The notes: generated by a model not told the origin, from the letters alone. 14,505 nt of DNA from Nitrososphaerales archaeon TH1920 (GCA_014523495.1 JAATVM010000185.1:1-14505), one strand, 5' to 3'; numbered from the stretch's first letter, positions 6,310 through 13,251 are shown. Made by a program: numbers and translations.

Positions 6310-7833
6310 ATGGGAAAATTAATATCAAGCATATTGATTGCAAACCGGGGTGAGATAGCTCTGAGGATTATTAGAGCATGCAAGGAATTGAAGATAAAAT
6401 CAATTGCATTGTATTCTGATGAAGATTTAAGATCAAAGCATGTAAAGAGTGCTGATGAAGCCTACTATCTTGGACCTCCAGCACCGGCTAAAAGCTATCT
6501 TAATATAGATAAGATCATTGAAATTGCCGAAATTTCGGGAGCAGAAGCAATTCATCCAGGGTATGGATTTCTCTCTGAAAACGAAACCTTTGCAGGAAAG
6601 TGTGAAGAAAAGGGAATCATCTTTATTGGTCCAACCAGTGCAGCCATGGCATTGACTGGTGATAAAATGAAATGTAAAGAAATAATGACAAAGGCAGGAG
6701 TGCCAACAATACCCGGAAGCGATGATATCTTAGAAGACGTAGATAAGGCAGTCGAAATAGCCGAAGAGGCAGGATATCCTATATTGCTTAAATCTGCATA
6801 TGGTGGAGGTGGAAGAGGAATTCGTTTAGCAGATAACGAAAAAAAGCTTAGAGAAGAATTTGAAATGGCATCTGCGGAATCAAGAGCAGCTTTTGGTAAA
6901 TCTGGACTGTATGTTGAAAAATTTCTTCAAGGAATCAGACACATCGAGTTCCAACTTGCAAGAGATTCCAGCGGAAATGGCAGGCATATTTTCGAACGAG
7001 AATGCTCTATACAAAGGCGTCATCAAAAGCTCATAGAATTTTCTCCATCTTCAGTTGTGGATAAAAAAACCAGATCAAAGATAGGGGAAATAGCAGTCAG
7101 AGCAGCGGAGTCCGTGGATTATCTTAATGCTGGAACTGCCGAGTTTTTGAGGGATGAAAAGGGCAATTTTTATTTTATAGAGATTAATTCTCGCCTACAA
7201 GTAGAGCATCCAGTTACTGAGTTAGTTACAGGTATCGATCTTGTCAAATTGCAGATTAGAATTGCATGTGGTGAAGATATTCCTTTTCAACAATCGGATC
7301 TTAATCTTAATGGTTCTGCAATTGAATGTAGAATTAATGCTGAAGATCCATTTCATGACTTTGTTCCTTCTGTTGGTCTTATCCCAGATTGTAATCTGCC
7401 ATATGGTCCTGGTGTTAGAGTAGATACTTATTTGTATCCGGGATGTAATGTATCCGGATATTATGATTCCCTGGTCGCAAAATTGATAACATGGGGACAA
7501 GATTTTAATGAAGCAAGAGTCAGAATGTCCAATGCTTTGGATGAATTTATAATAGAAGGAATAAACACAACTATTCCTCTATATCGAACCATAATGAATG
7601 AGAAGAACTTTATTAATGGAAATATCTCCACAGATTATTTAGAAAAATATGGAATATTAAATTTAATGCAAAATCAAATAAAAGAGCGTACCCTAAAGAC
7701 ATCTGATTCCTCTATTGCTGCGGCTTTACTTTACTCTGAATTTCTAAAGGGACAAAATCCTGCCTACAATTCATCAAAGGAACTTTCATTATCTGATTGG
7801 GTAAGAGCAGGAAATACTAAAAATGGAATTTAA
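6310..7833 (+). CDS. accC: Acetyl/propionyl-CoA carboxylase, biotin carboxylase subunit
   Basis: This 507-residue protein carboxylates biotin on the carrier protein using ATP and bicarbonate. The pre-ATP-grasp domain opens with ILIANRGEIALRIIRACKEL. The ATP-grasp domain carries Lys161 and the glycine loop GGGGRG at 165-170, HIEFQ at 211-215, and RRHQK ending at Lys240. The catalytic cluster EINSRLQVEHPVTE at 291-304 holds Glu291, Asn293 and Arg295, and Arg341 lies in ECRINAED; all key residues of the family are present. It stops after the carboxylase domain and some 50 further residues, so it is a stand-alone subunit rather than the fused alpha chain of many bacteria. A GAGGAG ribosome binding site overlaps the pccB stop codon, 8 bases before the ATG, which indicates coupled expression. 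Confidence 0.97.
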   Translation: MGKLISSILIANRGEIALRIIRACKELKIKSIALYSDEDLRSKHVKSADEAYYLGPPAPAKSYLNIDKIIEIAEISGAEAIHPGYGFLSENETFAGKCEEKGIIFIGPTSAAMALTGDKMKCKEIMTKAGVPTIPGSDDILEDVDKAVEIAEEAGYPILLKSAYGGGGRGIRLADNEKKLREEFEMASAESRAAFGKSGLYVEKFLQGIRHIEFQLARDSSGNGRHIFERECSIQRRHQKLIEFSPSSVVDKKTRSKIGEIAVRAAESVDYLNAGTAEFLRDEKGNFYFIEINSRLQVEHPVTELVTGIDLVKLQIRIACGEDIPFQQSDLNLNGSAIECRINAEDPFHDFVPSVGLIPDCNLPYGPGVRVDTYLYPGCNVSGYYDSLVAKLITWGQDFNEARVRMSNALDEFIIEGINTTIPLYRTIMNEKNFINGNISTDYLEKYGILNLMQNQIKERTLKTSDSSIAAALLYSEFLKGQNPAYNSSKELSLSDWVRAGNTKNGI

Positions 7834-8335
7834 AATTAATAATTTAGATAACATTCTTTCGGGTTCAATATCAGAATCGAGCGTGGATGGTAAAATTATT
7901 GCTACAATAAATGGTAAAGAACATTTTATTAGAATAATCGGTCTCAAGAACAGTATATTAGAATTTATTTTGGATAATTCATATAGAACTGCTAAAATAA
8001 TTGAATTTGGTAGCTCATACATTAAAATGATAATGAATGGAGAACAAATTGTTCTTAAAAAACATTCAAAATTGACTGAAATTTTAGAAAAATCCCTGGC
8101 TATAAGCGGATCTTCTTCTGGAGAAAACAAACTCTACAGTCAAATTCCAGGTCGAGTTGTTTCTATAATGTTAAAGTCTGGTGATCAACTAAAAAAAGGA
8201 GATTCTGTTATTGTACTTGAATCTATGAAAATGCAAGTTGCTGTCAAGGGCCATAAAGACGGTTGCATTAGGGACATAAAAGTAAAAGTGGGCGATACGG
8301 TCTCGAGAAACGATGTTGTTGCGTTAATAGAATAA
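7823..8335 (+). CDS. accB: Biotin carboxyl carrier protein of acetyl/propionyl-CoA carboxylase
   Basis: The 170-residue protein carries biotin between the two catalytic subunits. The C-terminal biotinyl domain covers about residues 98-170 and has the biotinylation site ESMKM with Lys136 as the acceptor; QIPGRVVSIMLKSGDQLKKG and DIKVKVGDTVSRND are its typical beta-hairpins. Residues 1-85 are beta-rich and Ile-rich and probably correspond to the domain that links carrier and carboxyltransferase in fused alpha subunits; this is inference. The connecting linker, around SGSSSGENK, is short and lacks the Ala/Pro-rich stretch of bacterial carriers. The gene overlaps the end of accC by 11 bases, which suggests translational coupling and a fixed subunit ratio. 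The biotin-protein ligase that would modify it is not in the window. Confidence 0.95.
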   Translation: MEFKINNLDNILSGSISESSVDGKIIATINGKEHFIRIIGLKNSILEFILDNSYRTAKIIEFGSSYIKMIMNGEQIVLKKHSKLTEILEKSLAISGSSSGENKLYSQIPGRVVSIMLKSGDQLKKGDSVIVLESMKMQVAVKGHKDGCIRDIKVKVGDTVSRNDVVALIE

Positions 8336-8354
8336 AAGAATTATATTTCTCACA

Positions 8355-8368
8355 AGAGGATATTCTCT
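8355..8368. other. Short hairpin in the convergent gap
   Basis: AGAGGATATTCTCT is a near-perfect dyad (one G-T pair) in the 52-base gap where accB and the peroxiredoxin gene converge. T-rich stretches flank it on both sides. It may help end transcription from one or both directions, although archaeal termination depends mainly on T-runs, so the role is uncertain. Confidence 0.3.
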
Positions 8369-8387
8369 GACCCGCTTAATTTGTCTA

Positions 8388-8867
8388 TTAGTTATTTATC
8401 TCATTTAGTTTATTTCTAATTTCATCATAATTTGGTTCAACTAGTGGATTATCTGAAATCCAAATGTATTTAATTATTCCATCTTTATCTAACAGGAAGA
8501 CAGATCTTTTTGCCGCATTGTAGTCCTTCAAAGGACCAAGATCCTTCATTACTATTCCATAGTCACTTATTGTTTCTTTTTTGTAATCGCTCAAAAGATG
8601 AAAATTCAGGTGTCTATTTACTTTGAATATTTTATTTGCAAATGGACCATCAATTGAAATGCCTATTACCGTAGTATTCTTATTTTCAAATTCGTTGAGC
8701 GAGTCGCGGAAAACACACATTTCAGTAGTGCATACTGGGGATTCTGCAGCCGGAAAGAACGCCAACAATGCATTCTTACCCCTAAAGTCTCTCAGTTTAT
8801 GCATGTTCATGTCAATATCGGGTAATTCAAAATCAGGAGCAATATCTCCTTCTTTCAGTTTTGCCAT
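8388..8867 (-). CDS. Peroxiredoxin, Bcp/AhpE-like
   Basis: A 159-residue thioredoxin-fold thiol peroxidase that reduces hydrogen peroxide and organic hydroperoxides in the cytoplasm. The active-site region PAAESPVCTTEMCVFRD contains the PxxxSxxC form of the family motif with peroxidatic Cys46; Cys51, five residues later, is placed like the resolving cysteine of atypical two-cysteine Bcp proteins. The N-terminal GDIAPDFELPDID is typical and no signal peptide is present. The length fits the family. It is the last gene of the - strand block; 81 bases separate it from larE, and a TATA-like element there suggests it may be transcribed separately. Whether it belongs to the Bcp or the AhpE branch cannot be decided by eye. 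Confidence 0.93.
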   Translation of the reverse strand: MAKLKEGDIAPDFELPDIDMNMHKLRDFRGKNALLAFFPAAESPVCTTEMCVFRDSLNEFENKNTTVIGISIDGPFANKIFKVNRHLNFHLLSDYKKETISDYGIVMKDLGPLKDYNAAKRSVFLLDKDGIIKYIWISDNPLVEPNYDEIRNKLNEINN

Positions 8868-8920
8868 GTAATTGATTGTATACTGTTCAATCTTAATCTT
8901 TCTGTGCGGTTACTACGGCA

Positions 8921-8933
8921 TATTAATTTTTTT
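8921..8933 (-). promoter_or_regulatory. TATA-like element for the peroxiredoxin gene
   Basis: On the - strand an A-run followed by TTAATA lies about 55-65 bases before the peroxiredoxin ATG at 8867. A transcript starting near 8899 would have a leader of about 30 bases. The sequence is also the first T-run (as A on this strand) after larE, so it is a weak assignment. Confidence 0.3.
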
Positions 8934-8948
8934 TGCCTTATTCTAAAT

Positions 8949-9782
8949 CTAAACTGTATTGTTGCTAGAAGAGGTATTGATATTTTCTCTACTCTTGTAA
9001 CCTGATAAATCCAAAGCGATGTGTTTAAACCCCAAGTGTTTTAATTTTGAATCCATCTCTGAAAGTTTTTTCGTATCAAACATTTCTTTTATCTCTTCTT
9101 TCCCAACTTCGATTCTCGCAAGGTCTTGATGATCTCTTACCCTTACTTGTCTAACATTAAAAATCGATCTAACCAAAAATTCGGCAGTTTCAATTCTTTT
9201 TAGTTTTGCAAATGTTACAGGAGATCCGTAAGGTATCCTAGACGCCAAACACGAGTTTGACGGTTTATCAAACACCGATAAATTATTTGATTTAGCAATA
9301 CTTCTCACATTATTCTTATCAATTCTTAGCTCTACAAGTGGACTTTTGATACCGTTTTCTCTCAGGGCTTTGATACCTGGACGATAATCTTTCAAATCAT
9401 CAATATTTGTACCATCGACTACCAATACTACATCTATTTTTTTTGCTTCATGCAACAAATACGATGCTAATTCACTTCTACAGTGATAACACCTCAGTAA
9501 ATCATTCTTAACAAATTCGGCATTCTCTAATTCATTGTATTTTATAACTTTGTGCTCTATGTTAATCTCTTTTGCAATTTTTCTTGCAGATTTCAATTCG
9601 TCCGCAGAAAGAGTATTATAATCCGCAGTAACTGCAATTGCTTTTTTGTCCAATGCTTTCTTTGCAGCTAACGCAACCACAGCACTGTCGACACCTCCTG
9701 ATAACGCAACTATCGCTTTTTGATTCTTGTCTTTAAACCATGAAATTATTCCTTCAAAAACCTTATCTTCCAAATTAATCAT
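8949..9782 (-). CDS. larE: LarE, sulfur transferase for nickel-pincer cofactor synthesis
   Basis: The 277-residue protein is an ATP-dependent PP-loop sulfur transferase. LarE adenylates the carboxylates of pyridinium-3,5-biscarboxylate mononucleotide and inserts sulfur to give the bisthiocarboxylate. The pyrophosphate loop SGGVDS is at residues 28-33 after IVAL. RCYHCR places Cys98 and Cys101, and KPSNSCLASRIPYG places Cys178, which matches the sacrificial Cys176 of the Lactiplantibacillus enzyme. The combination of a CxxC pair with the third cysteine resembles LarE proteins reported to hold a [4Fe-4S] cluster, such as that of Thermotoga, so this one may be catalytic rather than sacrificial. 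I chose the ATG whose A is shared with the larC stop (TGATG); a TTG one codon upstream is also possible. The C-terminal tail is Ser/Asn-rich and probably disordered. Confidence 0.93.
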   Translation of the reverse strand: MINLEDKVFEGIISWFKDKNQKAIVALSGGVDSAVVALAAKKALDKKAIAVTADYNTLSADELKSARKIAKEINIEHKVIKYNELENAEFVKNDLLRCYHCRSELASYLLHEAKKIDVVLVVDGTNIDDLKDYRPGIKALRENGIKSPLVELRIDKNNVRSIAKSNNLSVFDKPSNSCLASRIPYGSPVTFAKLKRIETAEFLVRSIFNVRQVRVRDHQDLARIEVGKEEIKEMFDTKKLSEMDSKLKHLGFKHIALDLSGYKSRENINTSSSNNTV

Positions 9783-11023
9783 CAATTATATTTCTTCATT
9801 AACTCATAATATGCCTTATCAAATACTTTTTTATATGGAATTTTTAGTTTTGTTGAAATGTTTTTAATATCATTGTACTCTGGTTTAATAGTTTTAATTA
9901 CCCCATCGCTATCTCTAGATATCTTAACCTTTACCTCGAATCTTTCATTCCCTAGCGTTATGGGAACAGTAATGAAAGATCTAGAAGTCGTTATCCGGTT
10001 TACTTCATTTATTCTGCAACCTAGGGAACCTGTTTCATTTAAGAGGATTTGAACTAATGAATCTCTAGATATTTTATCTGTCAAGACTTTAACCACAAAT
10101 GAGGGTCTACTCTTTTTAGTTAGACCTTGTAGCACCGTTACATCTTTTGCATTATTTGCATAAAGAATGTCTATCATGTTTCCTATCATCTCGCCTGTAG
10201 CATCGTCAACATTAGTTTCTAGTTCATAAATACTTTCAAAGCTATAATCCAGCTTTGAATTTGAATTTCCTATCACTACCCTGAGTATATTGGCAACTTT
10301 TTTTCCCTCTTTTTGACCAGCACCATTACCTATTTTTTCTGGTATGATAGGAGGATAATGAGAGATATGTTCAGACGCTAGATTTATCAACATGGCTGCC
10401 CCAGTAGGTGTAGTAAGTTCACCATCAAGTTTCCCTGGTACTAGTAATATTTGTTTATTTTTAAAAATTTCCAAAATAGCATTGCTAGGATTGGGAACAA
10501 TCCCATGAGAAAATTTTAATAATCCGTTACCAATCGCAACATCGGTAGTATAGAATTTTTTTGAAATAAGATCCAGATCATCTAGGGCAACTGCAGTACC
10601 GATCAAGTCTGCGGCAGTATCTATAGTAGATACTTCGTGCAATCGGACCCTACTAAAGTTACTTCCATGAATTTTTGATTCTGCCAAAATTATTCTTTTG
10701 AGTGAATTTAGAACGAATGATTTTGAATCACTTGATAATTTTAGTGAATCACAACAAGCCGCAACTGATCTATAGACTGTGCTGCCTAAACGTGAACTTA
10801 CGGAATCTGTATAATCCAATAATAATTTAGTGCATGATATTCCATAGGAATTAGTTTTCAAAAAATCAACATTGTGTATTTTAGATCCTTCAAAATAATT
10901 TTGGCAAGTATAGATGGAATCAATAACTTTTTTTTTATTTGCTCCGACATCAATCAAACTACTTAATAACATGTCGCCAGAAATTCCGGCAACTTGCGAG
11001 TCAATAATCACTATCTTAGTCAT
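9782..11023 (-). CDS. larC: LarC, nickel insertion protein for nickel-pincer cofactor
   Basis: The 413-residue protein matches LarC, the CTP-dependent cyclometallase that inserts nickel into the thiolated pyridinium nucleotide made by LarB and LarE. The N-terminal DSQVAGISGDMLLSSLIDVG (residues 8-27), HEVSTIDTAADLIG (129-142), GELTTPTGAAML (201-212), ETNVDDATGEMIG (269-281) and LTKKSRPSFVVKVL (301-314) follow the family order. It is one continuous frame, unlike the Lactiplantibacillus gene, which is split and needs a frameshift for the full protein. The usual HEVG is HEVS here. It is the first gene of a - strand unit, overlaps larE by one base, and has a TATA box upstream. Neither LarB nor a LarA-type enzyme that would use the cofactor is in the window. 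Confidence 0.93.
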   Translation of the reverse strand: MTKIVIIDSQVAGISGDMLLSSLIDVGANKKKVIDSIYTCQNYFEGSKIHNVDFLKTNSYGISCTKLLLDYTDSVSSRLGSTVYRSVAACCDSLKLSSDSKSFVLNSLKRIILAESKIHGSNFSRVRLHEVSTIDTAADLIGTAVALDDLDLISKKFYTTDVAIGNGLLKFSHGIVPNPSNAILEIFKNKQILLVPGKLDGELTTPTGAAMLINLASEHISHYPPIIPEKIGNGAGQKEGKKVANILRVVIGNSNSKLDYSFESIYELETNVDDATGEMIGNMIDILYANNAKDVTVLQGLTKKSRPSFVVKVLTDKISRDSLVQILLNETGSLGCRINEVNRITTSRSFITVPITLGNERFEVKVKISRDSDGVIKTIKPEYNDIKNISTKLKIPYKKVFDKAYYELMKKYN

Positions 11024-11052
11024 ATAGATGAAAAATCTCTCTTCTATACCAT

Positions 11053-11068
11053 ACTTATATAATTTAAA
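11053..11068 (-). promoter_or_regulatory. TATA box of larC-larE
   Basis: On the - strand TTTAAATTATATAAGT lies 30-45 bases before the larC ATG at 11023. A transcript starting near 11033 would have a leader of about 10 bases. No other gene on this strand is close upstream, so this is the likely promoter of the larC-larE unit. Confidence 0.45.
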
Positions 11069-11084
11069 GATTATTGTTTATTTC

Positions 11085-11096
11085 TAATCTAGATTA
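11085..11096. repeat. Perfect palindrome TAATCTAGATTA
   Basis: A 12-base perfect palindrome sits about 17 bases upstream of the larC TATA box as transcribed, a position used by archaeal activators and some repressors. In AT-rich DNA a few such palindromes are expected by chance in a window of this size, so a binding-site role is only a possibility. Confidence 0.3.
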
Positions 11097-11104
11097 TGAC
11101 AGTT

Positions 11105-11121
11105 TTTCAAGATACTTGAAA
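11105..11121. repeat. Inverted repeat TTTCAAG-ATA-CTTGAAA
   Basis: Two 7-base arms are exact reverse complements around a 3-base centre, 8 bases beyond the palindrome at 11085. The shape, two half-sites in a 17-base dyad, is like the operator of a dimeric DNA-binding protein. It is upstream of the larC promoter and more than 180 bases from the end of the PHP gene. Confidence 0.35.
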
Positions 11122-11179
11122 TAGATCGTAAGAAATTTTTCGATGACGACGGGCAAATGCTAATTACTTTCAAATATTT

Positions 11180-11210
11180 AGTATCACTTTGTTTAAATAA
11201 TTTTGATACT
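11180..11210. repeat. Inverted repeat AGTATCA / TGATACT
   Basis: Perfect 7-base arms are separated by 17 bases. The inner GATACT also occurs in the dyad at 11105. It is about 160-190 bases from the larC start and 95-125 bases past the end of the PHP gene, so it could act on larC from a distance or be part of the 3' end of the PHP transcript. Confidence 0.25.
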
Positions 11211-11303
11211 TTCTTTAGCACTATTATAGATCATTTCTATACAAAAATTCTAAATTAATGAAAAATCTTTATATTCGTTTTGATATCTTTTCTTGAATAA
11301 ATC

Positions 11304-11927
11304 TTAACTATTAATGAATTCGATCAAATTGGTAATAGAACTAAAGTTACCCACTTCGACCAAACTGTGAGCATCGCTACCCAGATGAAATTTTACATTA
11401 TTGTCTCTGAAAATTCGTAACCAGTTCATTGCGGGTCTCCGATATTTTGCGTTAATCTCGACGGTCTTTCCATTTTCATTCAATAATTTTGATAATTCAC
11501 CTAATTCATTGTCGGTTAATTCAAATGATTCTTCAGGAGCTAGATGACCAATAACATTTACATACGGTAGCGAAATTGTTGATTTCAAAGCCGAGAGCCA
11601 GTTTTGCTTATTGTAAAACTTTGTATGAAAACTTGCAATCAAAAAATGCCCTTCATACTCATGTGGAATATCAACTGTCCCATTCTTTAGGATTTTTGCT
11701 TCAAAACCCGAAATTATAGTTATCTTAGTACCAGATGAGACAATTCTGTCTATCTCCTCAAGATATTTTGGTATCCATTCAGAAGTCTTTCTTACATGTT
11801 CTGTAAAGGCCAGTTTATTCAGGTTAATTTCTTCTGCATACTTGGTTACTTTTTCAATTGATAATTCGGTGGGCGAATGATCATTATAGTTGCAATGCAC
11901 GTGGTAATCTGATTTGAGATCAAGCAA
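11304..11927 (-). CDS. PHP-domain metallohydrolase (phosphoesterase-like)
   Basis: The 207-residue protein is a single PHP domain, a TIM-like barrel that holds three metal ions. All expected ligand positions are visible: DYHVH with His9 and His11, TEH with Glu43 and His44, GFEAK with Glu76, SFH with His101, GHLAP with His128, and GSDAH with Asp185 and His187. It should therefore be an active hydrolase, probably of a phosphate ester. It is shorter than typical histidinol phosphatases of this family, and with no histidine gene nearby that role is not supported. The start is TTG at 11927: a TATA box is centred 27 bases upstream, so translation would begin at or next to the transcript end. It is divergent from an ATP-grasp gene, which suggests a shared pathway. 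Confidence 0.88.
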   Translation of the reverse strand: MLDLKSDYHVHCNYNDHSPTELSIEKVTKYAEEINLNKLAFTEHVRKTSEWIPKYLEEIDRIVSSGTKITIISGFEAKILKNGTVDIPHEYEGHFLIASFHTKFYNKQNWLSALKSTISLPYVNVIGHLAPEESFELTDNELGELSKLLNENGKTVEINAKYRRPAMNWLRIFRDNNVKFHLGSDAHSLVEVGNFSSITNLIEFINS

Positions 11928-11946
11928 GTGGATATTATTCGTCTAG

Positions 11947-11958
11947 ATACATATTTAA
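11947..11958 (-). promoter_or_regulatory. TATA box of the PHP gene
   Basis: On the - strand AATTAAATATGT is centred about 27 bases before the TTG start at 11927. This is the spacing from TATA box to transcription start in archaea, so a leaderless mRNA is predicted. It supports the TTG as the true start. Confidence 0.5.
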
Positions 11959-12008
11959 TTTGTGTTGAAAACTATGGGTAAAAGGCAAATCCAATAGTTC
12001 TGAAAATT

Positions 12009-12015
12009 TTTATAT
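12009..12015 (+). promoter_or_regulatory. TATA box of the ATP-grasp gene
   Basis: TTTATAT is centred 24 bases before the TTG at 12036 and 42 bases before the TTG at 12054. A transcription start near 12038 is predicted. The element is about 55 bases from the opposing TATA box of the PHP gene, so the two genes share a compact divergent promoter region. Confidence 0.5.
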
Positions 12016-12035
12016 GGTGCTAATTAAAATTTCAC

Positions 12036-13034
12036 TTGGGCAATGGATACCAATTGAAAGAAGGTTCAAATTCCACTATCTTAGTTCCCGGTGCTTCTGC
12101 ACCCGCAGGGATTAATACTATAAAATCTCTGAGAATGGTAAAATATCCGGTAAGAATTATTGCTTCGGACACCAATCCTATTTCTGCAGGTTTTTTTATG
12201 TCAGACGCAAACGAAGTGTTACCAGAACTAGATAGCAAATTATACGTTAAACGACTTTTTGAAATAATAACAAAACACAAGATTGGCATTCTTATGCCAT
12301 CTTCGGGATACGATATTTACCAATATAGTGAGAATAAAGAAAATTTATTGAAGTTGGGGACATTACCAATTGTAAGTGATAAAAAAACTATGGAAATATG
12401 CAGAGACAAAATGCAAACTTTTAATCATCTCTCAAAAAAATTTGATCTTCCTTTCACCACTTTAGACGATAAAAAAACAAGGGGATTTCCAATAATTGCA
12501 AAACCAAGGTATGGAAAAGGGAGCAAAGGGGTTTTAAAGTTAGATAACGAAGACGATTTGAGATACGTACGACTAAAAAATGATAATTTGATATTTCAAG
12601 AATATCTACCTGGCACTGAATATACAATAGATGTGCTATCAGACCTAGAAGGAGACCCTATAATTGCAGTGCCAAGAATCAGACTTCAAACAAAAGCGGG
12701 AATTTCAACTATGGGTAAAATTGTAAAGGACGAAGGTATTTCTGAAACATGTAAGTCGATTGCAAAATATCTCAAAATAAGAGGACCATGTTGCATTCAG
12801 ATGAAAGAATCAAAAGATGGTAACCTTAAGATTGTTGAGATTAACCCAAGAATGGGAGGCGGTACTATTTTTACCACATTGGCAGGCGCAAATTTTCCGG
12901 CAATGATTTTGGATATGGTAAATGGGAAGAAACTCAAAATACCAAAAATATCTGAGGTAACTATTATCCGATATTTTGAAGAAATAGTAGTGGAAAATGG
13001 AAAGGTAATGAAATATGACTTGAATTTAGTATGA
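12036..13034 (+). CDS. ATP-grasp ligase, carbamoyl-phosphate-synthase-like, substrate unknown
   Basis: The 332-residue protein has the two-part layout of ATP-grasp enzymes, which join a carboxylate to an amine or similar nucleophile through an acyl-phosphate. Residues 14-50 form the pre-ATP-grasp segment (ILVPGASAPAGINTIKSLR). The ATP-grasp core shows AKPRYGKGSKGV at 155-166, QEYLPGTEYTIDV at 188-200, and the metal-binding EINPRMGGGT at 268-277 with Glu268 and Asn270. It resembles the synthase domain of carbamoyl phosphate synthase and PylC-like single-domain enzymes, but is far too short for the former. The substrate cannot be told. The start is uncertain: TTG at 12036 would lie at the predicted transcript end, and TTG at 12054 gives a protein six residues shorter with a short leader. 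Its 3' end overlaps a - strand frame by 71 bases. Confidence 0.87.
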   Translation: MGNGYQLKEGSNSTILVPGASAPAGINTIKSLRMVKYPVRIIASDTNPISAGFFMSDANEVLPELDSKLYVKRLFEIITKHKIGILMPSSGYDIYQYSENKENLLKLGTLPIVSDKKTMEICRDKMQTFNHLSKKFDLPFTTLDDKKTRGFPIIAKPRYGKGSKGVLKLDNEDDLRYVRLKNDNLIFQEYLPGTEYTIDVLSDLEGDPIIAVPRIRLQTKAGISTMGKIVKDEGISETCKSIAKYLKIRGPCCIQMKESKDGNLKIVEINPRMGGGTIFTTLAGANFPAMILDMVNGKKLKIPKISEVTIIRYFEEIVVENGKVMKYDLNLV

Positions 13035-13230
13035 TATTAAGATTTTCTTGAAAATTTTTTTTACAGGTAACGTCTTTTGCTTCTAGTAATTCACCTATCT
13101 TACACGGCCAATATCCTGTGAGCTTCATGATGATTATTGAAAAGCCTACGATCATCATGAAGGTAACAAGTATTGCACTAACGTAGCCCAATATTAAAAT
13201 CTCTTGGATGAGTTCATATTTGGTTATCAA
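12964..13230 (-). CDS. Probable small membrane protein downstream of the glycosyltransferase
   Basis: An 88-residue frame starts 21 bases after the glycosyltransferase stop, on the same strand. Residues 11-34 form one strongly hydrophobic segment (ILILGYVSAILVTFMMIVGF and onwards) followed by KLTGYWPCKIGELLEAKD, a charged segment of cytoplasmic type. The hydrophobic helix and the close spacing suggest a real gene acting with the transferase. However, the last 23 residues are encoded antisense to the end of the ATP-grasp gene, no ribosome binding site is evident close to the ATG, and I recognise no family. Apart from this frame I see nothing between 13035 and 13251. Confidence 0.45.
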   Translation of the reverse strand: MITKYELIQEILILGYVSAILVTFMMIVGFSIIIMKLTGYWPCKIGELLEAKDVTCKKNFQENLNIILNSSHISLPFHFPLLFLQNIG

Positions 13231-13251
13231 TGAACAGAATCAATTATGAAA

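Larger units (their letters stand above)
11024..11303. other. Non-coding gap of 280 bases upstream of larC with three dyads
   Basis: I see no reading frame longer than about 15 codons on either strand here. The gap holds the larC promoter, a 12-base perfect palindrome, an inverted repeat with 7-base arms and 3-base spacer, and another with 7-base arms and a 17-base loop. It is AT-rich apart from a GACGACGGGC patch near 11145. It separates larC from the end of the PHP gene and could hold operators or a small RNA; neither is demonstrated. Confidence 0.5.

Noticed and set aside
7789..8130. 113-residue frame on the - strand over the end of accC and start of accB
   Set aside because: It is antisense to two confidently identified genes and has no family resemblance.
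9782..11023. Programmed frameshift in larC as in Lactiplantibacillus
   Set aside because: All LarC motifs from the N-terminus to the C-terminal domain lie in one uninterrupted frame.
11024..11303. CRISPR or tandem repeat array in the long gap
   Set aside because: The repeats are single inverted dyads, with no regularly spaced direct repeats or spacers.
11304..11927. Histidinol phosphatase (HisK type) assignment for the PHP protein
   Set aside because: The fold and metal ligands agree, but the protein is short for that enzyme and no histidine biosynthesis gene is near, so only the domain is named.
12036..13034. Carbamoyl phosphate synthase large subunit, or a broken copy of it
   Set aside because: The protein is a complete single pre-ATP-grasp plus ATP-grasp unit with its own promoter and an intact C-terminus, not a fragment of the much longer enzyme.
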